In this document: piece by piece, positions 26,173 to 37,500 of the stretch
Position numbering within the stretch: position 1 is the stretch's first letter
Layout: each line of letters opens with the position of its first letter
Position numbers and translations under genes: made by a program
Notes under the pieces: generated by a model
Seen by the model: the letters and a program-made list of their open reading frames with translations, nothing else
Told to the model about the DNA's origin: nothing
Databases searched by the model: none
Source: JAIEPT01 sp038217425
GTDB lineage: Bacteria > Planctomycetota > Planctomycetia > Gemmatales > Gemmataceae
DNA length: 64,000 nucleotides
NCBI GenBank assembly: GCA_038217425.1
Contig: JBBQPM010000004.1
Coordinates: 62,001 to 126,000, forward strand
Reading direction: 5' to 3'

Positions 26173-27458
26173 TCGGCGGGAACCAGCGCGCCGACTTCTT
26201 TCTTTTCCTCGGGTTCCTTCTTCTCTTCGGGCGGCGGCGGAGGCGGAGGGGGCTTCAATTCTCCCATCGTCTTGAGCAGGAGCGGCGTCTTCTCCCTGCG
26301 GTAATTCAGGCACATCAGCCGACCGTCGTGGTTCGCAAAATAGAGGCGATCGGTGAGTTCGTTCGCGATCGGAACCTGCCAATCGCGCGTGTCGAGCCGC
26401 GCCATGACGGCGCCCTTCAGACCATCGAGCACGAGGAAATTGCCGAGCCGATCGAGAGCGTAGACATATTGGTTGTTGAGCGCGAGGGGCCGATGGGCTT
26501 CCGGGCTGAGCCAATATTCGTCGCCGTTGGCGCGATTGAGACGGTAGAGTCCTTTCCCGTTCGCGGCGACGAGGACGTCATGATCGGTGACCAGGGGCGC
26601 AACCTTGACGGCGCCGCCGGCGCGGAACTGCCAGAGGACTTCGCCCGTCCTCAGATTTAGGGCGTGCAAGAGCAAATCGTGACTCGGGATGTACGTCGAC
26701 TCGGACTCGACCGCGCCTTTGCGCAGGAAATGAACGCCGAGCGGGGCCGAGATGGCGCCCTTGGTGGAGTATTCTTCGCGGAGAAAGCGTTCGCTTTTGG
26801 CGAACGAAAGCACGCGCCCGTCGTCGGTGCTGAGGCAGACTTGCCGGTAGGTCACGACGGGGGCTTGCGAGAAGTGAGTGCCGGGATCGTAAAAGCTCCA
26901 ACGCAATTCGGGGGAGGCTTGCTTTTCATCGAGGTAAGTCGCCAGCGTGTTGTTGGCGGGGACAAAGATGAAATTCTCGTCGGCGGCGATGCCGGCGCTG
27001 GGGGTGACTGAGAGCGGTACGCCGAGATTGCGGATCTTGGTAACCTCGTCGACGGTGGCGAAGCGATGGACTCCGGTAGCGCGACTGAGGCAGTAAAGAT
27101 AATCCCTACGGGTGACGTAAATCGAGTGACTGTTGTAGGCGGCGGCGTAGCCGTTCCACTCGGGCATGCCGGCCGAGGCTTTCCAGACGAGGTCGCCGTT
27201 TTGGGCGTTGAAGAGGAAGATCCTGCCGCGTCGCGTCTGAATGAGGAGTTGGACTTCAGGGCCGGGGAGCATTTGAGCGTTGAGGATGCCGTCAAGGGCG
27301 CCGTCCATGGGGAGCCGAGTCGACCAGGCGAGATCAAGGTTGAGCTTGAGCAGCGAATCGATCGCCGGGAGCTTGGGGTGCGTGAGGATCGTGACGTTCG
27401 GCTGAGCGAACATCGGCCCGGCGAACAGAAGGCTGAGAGGGAGAGTGAGGCGCCACAT
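26034..27458 (-). CDS. Exported PQQ/WD-like beta-propeller protein
   Basis: A 474-residue protein with a signal peptide (MWRLTLPLSLLFAGPMFA) and a series of propeller blades with the PQQ-like pattern: GRIFLFNAQNGDLVWKA, YCLSRATGVHRF, LLHALNLRTGEVLWQFRAGG, GLYRLNRANGDEYW and NFLVLDGLKGAVMARLDTRD. A Pro-rich stretch with an EEKKEPEEKKE patch follows. The last 46 codons run antisense through the 3' end of the ABC-F gene and may be read-through rather than a conserved domain. I chose the ATG at 27458 because the signal peptide begins there. Probably periplasmic; the ligand or partner is unknown. Confidence 0.8.
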   Translation of the reverse strand: MWRLTLPLSLLFAGPMFAQPNVTILTHPKLPAIDSLLKLNLDLAWSTRLPMDGALDGILNAQMLPGPEVQLLIQTRRGRIFLFNAQNGDLVWKASAGMPEWNGYAAAYNSHSIYVTRRDYLYCLSRATGVHRFATVDEVTKIRNLGVPLSVTPSAGIAADENFIFVPANNTLATYLDEKQASPELRWSFYDPGTHFSQAPVVTYRQVCLSTDDGRVLSFAKSERFLREEYSTKGAISAPLGVHFLRKGAVESESTYIPSHDLLLHALNLRTGEVLWQFRAGGAVKVAPLVTDHDVLVAANGKGLYRLNRANGDEYWLSPEAHRPLALNNQYVYALDRLGNFLVLDGLKGAVMARLDTRDWQVPIANELTDRLYFANHDGRLMCLNYRREKTPLLLKTMGELKPPPPPPPPEEKKEPEEKKEVGALVPADQAVRFASSSCQRAYSFSTACWASSSALHASPRAACPAVEELSTRA

Positions 27459-27603
27459 CACCTTCCAGCCTAACAGGGCGAAATGATGTTGACCAGCACA
27501 GCTTGAAGGGAATTGGCCTGAAATCGAAGACTGTCGGCGAGGTTGGGCGTCACAATCCGCATCGTCTGCGTATCCTGTACGCGGCGTGATGGGTGGCATC
27601 ATT

Positions 27604-27694
27604 AAGCCCAGTGGGTGAGGTACTCCGAACCCCTGGGATCCTACACATGCGAAAGTTTAACCCAGGGGTTCGGAGTACCTCACCCGCTGGGCTT
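27604..27694. repeat. Palindromic repeat, family A copy 3
   Basis: AAGCCCAGTGGGTGAGGTAC and GTACCTCACCCGCTGGGCTT pair over about 34 nt; the arms are almost identical to copy 1 and the centre is different. It lies 6 bp beyond the stop of the DUF1501 gene and upstream of the propeller gene. Confidence 0.9.
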
Positions 27695-27700
27695 GATTTT

Positions 27701-29062
27701 TCACACCAGTTCGCGAATGACTCGGCCGCCGTTGTTCATCGGCACGGGACGACCGGTCGGGTCGTTGAAGTGCAGATCCTGCGGCATGCCCAAGACGTGG
27801 AACAAGGTCGCCATCAAATCGAGCGGCGTCGTCGGGGTCGACTTCGGCACTTCGACTCGGCTGCTCGATTCGCCCACGACCTGGCCCATTTTGAGGCCGC
27901 CGCCCGCCAGGGCAAGCGTCGAAAGATTGCCCCAGTGATCGCGGCCGGAGTTCTTGTTGATGCGCGGCGTACGACCGAAGTCGCCGGTGATGACCAGGAG
28001 GATGTTGTCCTGCGAGCCGCGTTGGGCGACGTCCGTGAGGAATGCGTGCACGGCCTTGTCCAGGGACGGCGTGCGCTGCTTCATGGCGTTTTCGATGTTG
28101 CCGTGCATGTCCCAGCCGCCGTAGTTGACGGTAACGAAGCCGACGCCGGCGTCGCAGAGACGTCGGGCCAGGAGCATCTTGCGGGCGAGGTCGCCGTCGT
28201 TGCGGTTGCCGCCGGCTCGGTTGTCGGCGTTGCCGCCGCCGTTGCCGTTGATGCCGTAGAGACGCAGCGTCTGGGCGTTTTCACGGCTGATGTCGAACGA
28301 TTCGCGGGCGGCGCCTTGAATCAGGCTGAAGGCTTGCTGTTCGAAGCTATCCAGGCCTTGAAGCAAACCGGTGTTGTCAACGGTGCGCTGTACGGCGTCG
28401 AACGACCGCATCATGGCCCGGCGATCGCCGATGCGTTCGGCGGGGACGGTCATTTCCATGTTGTTACGGGCGTCGCCGCCGAAGGCCTCGAAGGGGGCGT
28501 AGGAGGAACCGAGCCAGGAGGGGCCGTCGCCGCCGATGTTGCCGAGGCGGACGTAGGTCGGCAGTCCGGTGGTGGCGTTGTTGGCGCCGCGGAAGCGGGA
28601 GAGGATGGCGCCGTGCCCGGGCTTGAACTGACGGATGGCGTTGGCCGCCGGGGGCAGGTAACCCGTGTTGACGAAGTGTGTGCCGGCCTGATGGCTCGAG
28701 GTGGTGTGCGCGAAGGAGCGGACAAAGGCCATCTTGTCGGCAACGCGGGCCATGTTTTCGAAGGTTCCGCCAATGTCCATGCCGGTGACGTTGGTTTGGA
28801 GGGCGCCGGTGGTGCTGCGGAACTCGGCGGGGGCGGACATTTTGGGGTCGAAGGTTTCGACGTGGGTGGGTCCGCCGCTGAGCCAGAGCCAGACGACGGA
28901 GGTATTTCGGGTGGGCCTGCCGGCCGCTGCTGCCGCAGCGCGAGCACGGAGCAGGTCGGGGAGCATGAGGCCGCCGGCGCCGAGCGCGCCGACCTTGAGG
29001 AAGTCGCGCCGCGTGCTGCTGTCGCACTGAGTCGACGTGCGTTGGCTGAGAACGTTGAACAT
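27701..29062 (-). CDS. DUF1501 protein with Tat signal
   Basis: A 453-residue protein that begins with a twin-arginine signal (STRRDFLKVGALGAGGLML). The DUF1501 family is abundant in planctomycetes and distantly related to alkaline phosphatase-type enzymes; motifs here are VWLWLSGGPTHVETFDPK, NYGGWDMHGN and LVITGDFGRTPRIN with GRDHWG. The ATG at 29062 is preceded by GGAAAGGCTCTTTAC. DUF1501 genes are often next to DUF1549/DUF1553 cytochrome-like genes; here it stands alone. It probably acts outside the cytoplasm after Tat export; its substrate is unknown. Confidence 0.9.
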   Translation of the reverse strand: MFNVLSQRTSTQCDSSTRRDFLKVGALGAGGLMLPDLLRARAAAAAAGRPTRNTSVVWLWLSGGPTHVETFDPKMSAPAEFRSTTGALQTNVTGMDIGGTFENMARVADKMAFVRSFAHTTSSHQAGTHFVNTGYLPPAANAIRQFKPGHGAILSRFRGANNATTGLPTYVRLGNIGGDGPSWLGSSYAPFEAFGGDARNNMEMTVPAERIGDRRAMMRSFDAVQRTVDNTGLLQGLDSFEQQAFSLIQGAARESFDISRENAQTLRLYGINGNGGGNADNRAGGNRNDGDLARKMLLARRLCDAGVGFVTVNYGGWDMHGNIENAMKQRTPSLDKAVHAFLTDVAQRGSQDNILLVITGDFGRTPRINKNSGRDHWGNLSTLALAGGGLKMGQVVGESSSRVEVPKSTPTTPLDLMATLFHVLGMPQDLHFNDPTGRPVPMNNGGRVIRELV

Positions 29063-29206
29063 GTAAAGAGCCTTTCCAAGGAGGGACAAACGGAAGGCGG
29101 GGGGTGAGCAATACCCGGATATTACGACGCGCGAGCGCCCATGTCAAGCATTGAATTGGATTAAGGGCTGCTCGCGCGTTACTTTATGCTGCACGCTTTC
29201 CAGGCA

Positions 29207-29249
29207 GGAAGCGTGAGCGACGGTCGGTACACGTCGTCGCTGACGCTTC
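29207..29249. repeat. Inverted repeat, family C copy 2
   Basis: GGAAGCGTGAGCGACG pairs with CGTCGCTGACGCTTC (one mismatch), 12-nt centre. It lies between the divergent DUF1501 gene and the small gene at 29282. Confidence 0.8.
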
Positions 29250-29281
29250 GGCTTTGAGATCATCGAACGAAGGAGTAAGCC

Positions 29282-29479
29282 ATGAATGAGGAACGGTTGC
29301 GCGAAGGCGCCGAACGCGATCAACTCTGGGCCAGCCTGCGGGCGCTCGAACCGGAGATCGTCGAACTGGCGGACGGTTCGTTCGAGAATGCGCCGCGGCA
29401 GCGGCAGCTGGTGCAGGTGCTGGCCCGGATTGTCGTCAACGAGTTGCGCTTTCGCGCGGATCGCCTGGATCCGGAGTAA
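29282..29479 (+). CDS. Small acidic hypothetical protein
   Basis: A 65-residue protein, all-helical by composition (MNEERLREGAERDQLWASLR and onward to LARIVVNELRFRADRLDPE). It has no signal peptide, no cysteine and no recognised motif. A strong RBS (GAAGGAGTAAGCC) precedes the ATG, which is the main reason to believe it. Its stop is 7 bp from the stop of the convergent M48 gene. Confidence 0.55.
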   Translation: MNEERLREGAERDQLWASLRALEPEIVELADGSFENAPRQRQLVQVLARIVVNELRFRADRLDPE

Positions 29480-29486
29480 CCCGCGG

Positions 29487-31316
29487 CTACGGCAAGTTCC
29501 CCTTGGATTGCTGATAAGCGACGGCCGAGAAGTAGCGTCCGGAGTAGCGGTCGATGGCGTCGACCGCCTGATCCTTTTCGGCGAAGCGTGCGGTCTTGAG
29601 CAGTTCTTTTCGTTTCTTGCCGCTCTGCTCCAGATGAATGGTGAGGACGCCGTTCTCGTCCATATCGAAGCTCTTGATGTCCCGGATGAAGACGAGGCCG
29701 GCCCAGGTTGGATGCTGAAATTGTTGGTAGTCGACGAACAGGGGTCCGTCTTTGCCGTCGAACTGCAGTTCGGGAAACGCCTGGAGCACGATGGCGAGTT
29801 CCTCGTCGTTGCTGGGTAAAAAGCGGTAGGGGAGCGTTTGCTCGTGGAAATCGCGGAAGTTGGCTTCGACGCGGTTCCACTGCTCACGTTCCATCTCCTC
29901 AGCTCCGGCGATGTGGCGATACCAGCCGCCGTCCCCGGGCCGGGCGAGCAGGGATTGGGCGGCGTCGGTCACCCGGGGCAAACCGACGGCTTCGAGCCGG
30001 CTGGCGAGGGGCGGATGGGAATCGAACGGATGCGCGGTGGCGGAGTTGGCCAGGTCGGGGTTCGAGGCGAAGCCGACCGCGAAATGAGGGAATCCCTGCT
30101 CCACGCGCTGCGCGATGTTGGCGTTTTGCAGGGCGCGTTCCTGGTTGAAGAGTTCGTTCTCGACGTCGGTGCGATAACGGGAATAGGCGGTGGTGCGCAA
30201 CAGGCCGCCGGCCAGCGCTTGCGCGGAGGTCGCGTCGGCAGCGATCCGGTCGGCGCGAAACTCGCGCTGCCGACTGAGCGAGCCCAGCGAAATTTCGAAC
30301 AACGCGCGGAAGCAGTTCATGAAGTAAAAGATGGGCAGCGTGACGCCGCCGCCAGCGAGGGCGTCGAGGTAATTGTTGTAGCGGCTCAAAAGCGGCGAGA
30401 TCTTACGCGAGTAGACGGTGTCGTTGCCGCTGAAATGCGCCATCTCGTGCGCCAGCACGGCGTCCGCCTCGGCACTTTGCAGATGCTTGAGCAGCGCGAG
30501 GCTGATGAACAGCGTTCGGCCCCGGTATACGATGCCGTCGACGGTCACGGGATGTTCGGTGACGAAGAAATTGTCGTCGATCCCAGCAATGACGTGATCG
30601 GGAGGCTTGGTCCCCACGCGGTCGCAGATGACCTCCAGACTATGCCATAATTTGCTGGAATGATCGCGGTCGATCACCTTCCCCTCGACCGTGAAATCCG
30701 ACCGAGGCGACGTGAAGATCCCCTTGAGAACGACGGCCACGCCGATCAGTGCGAGGATGCCGCCCATGAGAATCAATTTGACCGAGTAAAAGTTGAACCA
30801 CAGAGCCGTAACCCAGAACGACAGCGCCACCAGCATCGAACCCTGGGCGACCGTCTGCAGCGCGCTGAAGATGCGCAGGAGATGCCAGCCCGCCGAGAGA
30901 CTGACGTACTGAAAGAATTGCGAACGCAGCGACAGGGCCACGAAAAGTCCGCCCAGGAGAAATACCAGCACGCCAGCTGCGATCGACCAGAAGGAGAGAC
31001 GAATCATCCAGCGAAAGGTCGCGTAGTAGAAGCGTCCGGTCGAATCGTATCTGCGGGCGAAGTCCGGATCGAGCAACAACTCCGACATTGGCTTCGAAGT
31101 GTAGAAGTTAATCAGTCGCGCTCGCTCCTCCCCCTGGAGCGTTTGGTTAATCTGAATGGCGTGCAAGACGTCTCGACGCGCTTCGTAGTCGAAGCGATTT
31201 TGGGCGTGCAAGAAGAAAAGCAACGTCAACGTCGGGATGAGAAACACGGTGAGCGCCGGCAGCAGAAACGTCTTGACGAAATCGAACTTGCTGAAGCTTG
31301 GTTGTGGCGTACTCAT
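29487..31316 (-). CDS. Membrane-bound M48-family zinc metalloprotease
   Basis: A 609-residue protein with one hydrophobic segment near the N-terminus (about 16-36), a group of helices at about 105-200, and a peptidase domain with VLAHEMAHFSGND (HEXXH at 290-294) and a downstream SRQREFRADRIAADA that supplies the third zinc ligand. This is the HtpX/Oma1 group, which degrades misfolded or signal membrane proteins. The C-terminal 200 residues are an extra domain with no motif I recognise. The ATG at 31316 gives MSTPQPSFSKFDF directly before the first helix. It is divergent from the giant subtilase; about 230 bp separate the starts. Confidence 0.87.
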   Translation of the reverse strand: MSTPQPSFSKFDFVKTFLLPALTVFLIPTLTLLFFLHAQNRFDYEARRDVLHAIQINQTLQGEERARLINFYTSKPMSELLLDPDFARRYDSTGRFYYATFRWMIRLSFWSIAAGVLVFLLGGLFVALSLRSQFFQYVSLSAGWHLLRIFSALQTVAQGSMLVALSFWVTALWFNFYSVKLILMGGILALIGVAVVLKGIFTSPRSDFTVEGKVIDRDHSSKLWHSLEVICDRVGTKPPDHVIAGIDDNFFVTEHPVTVDGIVYRGRTLFISLALLKHLQSAEADAVLAHEMAHFSGNDTVYSRKISPLLSRYNNYLDALAGGGVTLPIFYFMNCFRALFEISLGSLSRQREFRADRIAADATSAQALAGGLLRTTAYSRYRTDVENELFNQERALQNANIAQRVEQGFPHFAVGFASNPDLANSATAHPFDSHPPLASRLEAVGLPRVTDAAQSLLARPGDGGWYRHIAGAEEMEREQWNRVEANFRDFHEQTLPYRFLPSNDEELAIVLQAFPELQFDGKDGPLFVDYQQFQHPTWAGLVFIRDIKSFDMDENGVLTIHLEQSGKKRKELLKTARFAEKDQAVDAIDRYSGRYFSAVAYQQSKGNLP

Positions 31317-31546
31317 GGGGCAACTCGGGGCGAGGAAGGGATGTGGCCGGGCGCATTGTACCGGCGCCAAGACTGAATTTCCAGCCTCGTCGCCGCCGGA
31401 ATCTCCCCCGGCAAAAGATAAGATTTTTTCCCTTGCTCTGGCCGGCTTACTTGGATTATTATTCAGCGGATTCCGTAGCCGGGGCGTCGCGATTTTCTCG
31501 GCCGGAATGCCGCTCTCTCTCTTGCAGGCTTTACCCAGGAACTTGC

Positions 31547-34500
31547 ATGCTGCCACATTCTCTTCGGCGTTTTCGAAGTTTCGCAACCACCAAGATGGGA
31601 TCGACGCGCCCGAACAGGCCGCGCGTCGAACGTCTCGAAGATCGGCTGGCGCCAGCTGCCGACATCGTGCAGCTGAGCTGGAACAACGAGACCGCCCCGG
31701 TTTACGCCGACGAGTGGATCGTTCAGTTCGACGACGTCCAGGGCATGCCGGCCGCGCAGATCAGCCAAATTACTAGCCGGCTTCAGTCGCAGCCGCTGCC
31801 CCTCGAGGTGCAAAAACATCTCGGCGCCGACGGTCTCGTGCTCGTCAAGGCGCCTCAAGGCGCTTCGTATCAGCAAATCGTCTCGGCCCTCAGTCCGCTT
31901 GGCAAGGTCGAACAACTCGAGCCCAACTTCGTGCTGACGGCCGCGATGACCCCCAATGACACGCGCTACGGCGAACTTTACGGCCTGCACAACACCGGCC
32001 AAATCATCAGCGGATTCTCGGGCATCGCCGACGCCGACATCGACGCGCCGGAAGCCTGGGATATCACACAGGGAAACCCCTCGGTCGTCGTCGGCATCAT
32101 CGACTCGGGCATCGATTACACGCATCCCGATCTCGTCAACAACCTTTTCATCAACCCGGGCGAAATCCCCGGCAACGGCCTCGACGACGACGGCAATGGC
32201 TTCATCGACGACTTCCGCGGCTGGAACTTCGTGGCCGGCACCAACAACCCCATGGATGACAATAGCCATGGCACGCATGTCGCGGGGACGATCGCGGCGG
32301 CGGGGAACAACAACTTGGGCGTCATCGGGGTAGCGCCTCAGGTGAAGGTGGTGGCGCTCAAGTTCCTGGACTCCGGGGGCTTCGGGAGCATCGCCAACGC
32401 GATCTCGGCCGTCAACTACGCCAACGGCTTACGTGACCGGGGCGTCAACATCGTCATGACCAACAATAGCTGGGGGGGCGGCGCGTATTCGACCGCGCTG
32501 GAAGCCGCCATCAACGGACATCGCACTCGCAACATGCTGTTCGTGGCCGCGGCGGGTAACGACAATTACAACAACGACGCCAGCCCGTCGTATCCCGCGA
32601 GTTACTCGCCCGATAACGTCATCGCGGTGGCGGCGACCGATAATCGCGACGGCAAGGCGTCGTTCTCGCAGTGGGGGCTCAACTCCGTCGACATCGCCGC
32701 CCCGGGCGTTAGCACGCTCAGCACCGTCCCCGGCGGCGGTTACGGGTACAAGAACGGCACGTCGATGGCCTCGCCGCACGTCGCCGGCGTTGCCGCCCTG
32801 CTCTACAGCGCCAACCCGTGGGCCTCGTATCAGCAGATCCGCGATGCCATCTTCAACGGCGGCGATCCCAACGCCGCCTTCGCTGCCACCGGATCCACTC
32901 CCGTCAAGACCGGCAAGCGGCTCAACGCCTACGGCGCCCTGCAGCAAATGGGACTGCGCGTGAACTCCGCCACGCCGGCCAACGGGTCCGTCGTGACCGC
33001 GCCGCCCTTCTCCTTCACGCTCACCACGAGCACCCCGCTCGACCCGGTCACCGTGCATGCCAGCGACCTCACCGTGAATGGCCTCCCCGCCACGGACGTC
33101 GTTTACGTCCCCGGCAGCACCACGGTCACGTTTACCTACGCAATTTCTCCGGTAACGCTGGAAGGGGTGCAGACGCTCCAGGTCGCCGCCGGCGCGTTCA
33201 ACCGCGCCACGGATGCCAACGCCGTCGCCGCGTTTTCGAGTACGTTTCGCTACGACGTCCTGGTTCTGCAGGTCGTCTCCACCGATCCCGCGGTCGGTTC
33301 GCTCATCACCCTCCCCGCGACCACGCTCGACGTAAACTTCAACGAACCGGTCAGCCCCGCGACCGTCAGCGCCGGCGATCTCACGCTCAGCCAGGGTTCC
33401 GTCAGCGGCTACTCGCTCCTCAACGGCAATCAGACCATTCGCTTCACGCTCGCCGGCGTGAGTGCGGAAGGGACGCTTACCGTCGGCATCGCCGCCGGCG
33501 CCCTCGCCGACATCAACGGCAATCCCAACCTCGTCTTCACCGGCAACTACTCCCTCGACATCGGCACGGTCCCGTTCCCGACGCCCTTCACCGCCCGGTT
33601 GCCGCTCGGTTCGCTCATCTACGAACGGACCGCGTCCGTCACCATCGTGCCGACCGCCGATACCGACGTCTTCACGCTGTCGCTCGACGCCCTGCAAACC
33701 GTGGCCATCGTCGTCGATCCCTCCGCGACGTTGCGGCCCGTCATCGAATTGCGCGACCCCTCGAACAACCTGGTCGCCAGCGCCACGGGGACGGCCGCTG
33801 GGTTCGACACGCTGCTGCAGACGGCGCCCCTCGCCGTCGGCGGGACGTACACGATCACGATCGGTGCGGCCGCGGGAACGACGGGGACCGCGTCCGTGCG
33901 GGTCGTGCTCAACGCTGCCCTGGAACCCGAGAGTTTCGGCGGGCCCGGCAACGACAGCATCGCCGCCGCCTTCGACCTCGAGCCCAGCGCCGTCGCGCTC
34001 GGGACCGGCGCCACGCGCCTCGCCGTGCTCGGTTCGTCCCCGGGAACCGTCTTCGCCAACGAAACCTTCGAGTCCGGCATCCTCTCCCCGGCGTTTTCGC
34101 CGTACTCTTCGAATTCTTTCGGCCGCATCCAGGTGACGGCGCCCGGCGGCACGGGCAACGCCAGCAACTTCGCCCTGCGGATGGATTCTAACGTCGACGC
34201 CAATTACGCCCTCAACGAGGCCGTCTACACCGTCGACCTTGCCGGCGCTTCCGGCGCCAATTTGAGCTTCCGGTACAACGGCTACAACGACGAAGCCGAA
34301 CCGCTCCCCGCGACGTTCTCGGGGCACCGCAACGGCGACGGCGTCGCCATCAGCGCCGACGGCGTCAACTGGGCGACTATCCTGAGCGCCCCGACCGCCA
34401 TCACCTGGACGACCGCGAACATCGACCTGGTCGCCGCCGCTACAGCCGCGGGCATGACGCTCGGGCCCAACTTCCGGATCAAGTTCCAGCAGTACGACGA

Positions 34501-37500
34501 CTTCGCCTACCCGACCGATGGCCGAAGTTACGACGACATCCTGATCCAGGGAAGCGCGTCGCCGGACTTTTATCGCTTCACCCTGGGCATGGGCGAAAGC
34601 GCGACCGTCGCGCTCAAGTCGCTTACTGCGGGGACTACGCAAATTTCCCTCCTCGATTCCATGGGCGCTCTCCTCACTCATGGCGCCGGGGGCGCGACCA
34701 ATCTCGACTCCCGCATCAACAACTTCATCAGCGCCGCCGGCGGAACCTACTACCTCCGCATCGACGGCGACACTGACTACAGCCTCGTCGTCACCAAGGG
34801 CGCCGACTTCGACGCCGAGGCGAACGACACGAACCTCGCGGCGCAGAAAATTCAAAGCAGCCCCACGGCCGCTGTGCAGCGGACGCTCGGTTACAAGGAA
34901 GCCAACGGCGTCGATCGCTACGCCGTCACCCTGGAGGCCGGCGCCACGCTGCAAGCGACCACGTCCACGCCGGGCGACGCCGTCGGCGAGTTCGGCAACT
35001 TGCTAAACCCGCGCGTGCGTCTGCTCAACAGCTCGGGCGTTCAGGTCGCGCTCGATGACGACTCCGCCGGCGACGGCCGAAACGCGTCGCTGAGTTACGT
35101 CGTCCCCGACGGCGCGAGCGGCGTTTACTACCTCGAGGTGTCCTCCGGCGTCGCGACCCAGGCGGGCGAATACGTTCTCAGCGTGCAGGGCGCCTCGCCC
35201 GTCCCCCTACCGTTCCAGGTCGCGGCTGCCACGCCCGCGGACGGCGCGCTCCTGACCACGTCCCCCGCCAACATCGTCGTCGACTTCAACGACCTGATTC
35301 TCACGTCCAGCGTCCAGGCCGGCGATCTGCAAATCGACGGCGTGAGCGCCACCGGCTTCACCATTGTCGACGGCGATTCCGTTCGGTTCACGCTCCCCGC
35401 CCTGTCCCAAGGAAGCCACACGTTCACGATCACGGCCGGCGCAGTCGTCGATCTGCAGGGAACGCCCGTCGCCGCGTACAGCGCTTCCTTCCTGCTCGAC
35501 AGCGTCGGCCCGCGCGTCGTCGCCACGTCGATCGTCCCGGGGAGCATCATCGCCCCCGGCGCCGTCAGCTATCAAGTGACCTTCAGCGAACCGATGCGCG
35601 TCGGCAACCTGACCAGCGACGACTTCACGCTGGCAGGCGCCGCCCGAGGCGTCGGCTACGCGGCCAGTACTTTCTCGTACGATGTTACCGGCACCGTGCT
35701 CACGCTCGACTACGCCAACCTCCCCGACGACCGCTACACGTTGACCTTACTCGCCGGCGCCAGCAACGGCGCCAACTTCACCGATCCGGCCGGCAACCCC
35801 ATCGACGGCGAGTTCACCGGCAGTTTCCCCTCTGGCAACGGCACGCCCGGCGGCAATTTCGTCGTCGCCTTCGATGCCGAACTCGCCAGCGAAAGCGTCG
35901 GCACGTTCGCCGCCAGAACGCCGCTGGGGAGTCTCATCCACGATGCCTCGGTGACGCGTACGCTCGGCGCCGCCGGGGACGTCGACGCCTTCACCGTGGC
36001 CGTCGAAGCGGGGCAGACGCTCGCCGTGCTGCTGACGCCGACGACGGCGACCTTGCAGATGGCGGTCGAATTGCGCGACCCGTCAAATGCGTTGGTGGCG
36101 AGCGCGACCGCCGGCGCCGTCAATCAACCGGTGCTTCTGAACCCGACGGGCCTGACGGTCGCGGGGACGTACACGATCTCGGTGCGCGATGTTGGCAGCG
36201 CGATCGGCGTGTACACGGTGCAGACGACGCTCAACGCCGTCAGCGAATTCGAGGGGAACGGCGGCGGTTCCAACAACACGCCTGCGACCGCGCAGAGCCT
36301 GACGCCGTCGCAACTCGCACTGACAACGAGCCAGTCGGCGGGGAGCCGATTCGCCGCCGTGGGCCGAACCGATCAAGATTTTGCCGGATACGCCGCCGCC
36401 GCGGTTGCGCCGTCGTTTCAAGACATCAGCACCACCGGCGCCGTCAGCACCGCGACCGGCACGCTTTCGACCCAGACGCTGGGAGCGGCGCAGCTGGGAA
36501 CGTTCGCGTTCCCGTTCTACGGGACGACGTACACCAACCTGTCGTTCAGCGCCACGGGCATCATCAGTTTCGGCACGCCGATCTTCACCTTTGCGAACAC
36601 CGACTTTATCGCGTCTCCGACCGAGGCGGCCATCGCCGTCCTCTGGGACACGCTTCAAGTCGACGGCACCGGTTCGGGCGTTTCGGGCCGATGGATCTAC
36701 TGGCAGGTCGTGGGGACCGGCGCCAACCAACAACTCGTCATCCAGTGGAACCAGGTTCGCTCGTTCTTTAACGCCACCTACTTCACGATGCAGGCCGTAC
36801 TGTCGCAAGACGGATCGATCCAGCTAAACTACGCCGCCGACTTCCCGGCGGTCCAGGCGACCACCGCCACCGTCGGCGTGAAAGCGCCTGGCGGCGCCTC
36901 CGCGCAGCGACTGGTGCTCGATTACAACGGCGTCCAGCCGCTGGGCACGCTCGTCGGTCCCGGGCTCAGCACCCGGCTCACGCCCCTGGCCCCGACTCCG
37001 GATTACTACGCCCTGCCCGCCAACGCCGGTCAATCCGTCAGCGCGACCGTGACCGGTCAGACGGGGGCGGCCCTGCAGCTGGACCTCGTCGCGCCCGACG
37101 GCATCACCGTGCTCGCCAGCGGCGCCCCCGGAGCGAACGTCGGCAAGGCGATCGCCAACTTCACCATCCCCGCCACCGGCAACTACACCCTGCGCGTCCG
37201 CGGCGACGGGCTCAGCGCCGTCCCCTATTCTCTTGTCGTCGCCCAGGACGTCGCCCTCGACGCCGAGCTCAATAACACCGCCGCCATTCCGCAAGACCTC
37301 GGCGCCTCGCAAGCGATTCTCGGTCACGTGCACGACAGCGGCGCTACCAGCCCCTTCGACCTGACCGGACCCGCGGTAACCGGCGCGTATGTTCTCTCCG
37401 GCTCTAAAATCACCCTCGGCTTCCACACCGACGGCAGTTACATCACCGGCAGCAGCGGTACTGGCATTCGCTACAACGGCGTCGAATTTGTCGCCGTCGG

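Noticed and set aside
29487..31586. Longer form of the M48 protein with 90 more N-terminal residues
   Set aside because: The extension would run over the divergent promoter and past the start of the subtilase gene; the ATG at 31316 precedes the first membrane helix.
32429..34954. 841-codon open frame on the minus strand
   Set aside because: Antisense of the giant subtilase; extreme Gly/Arg/Asp content and no recognisable domain.
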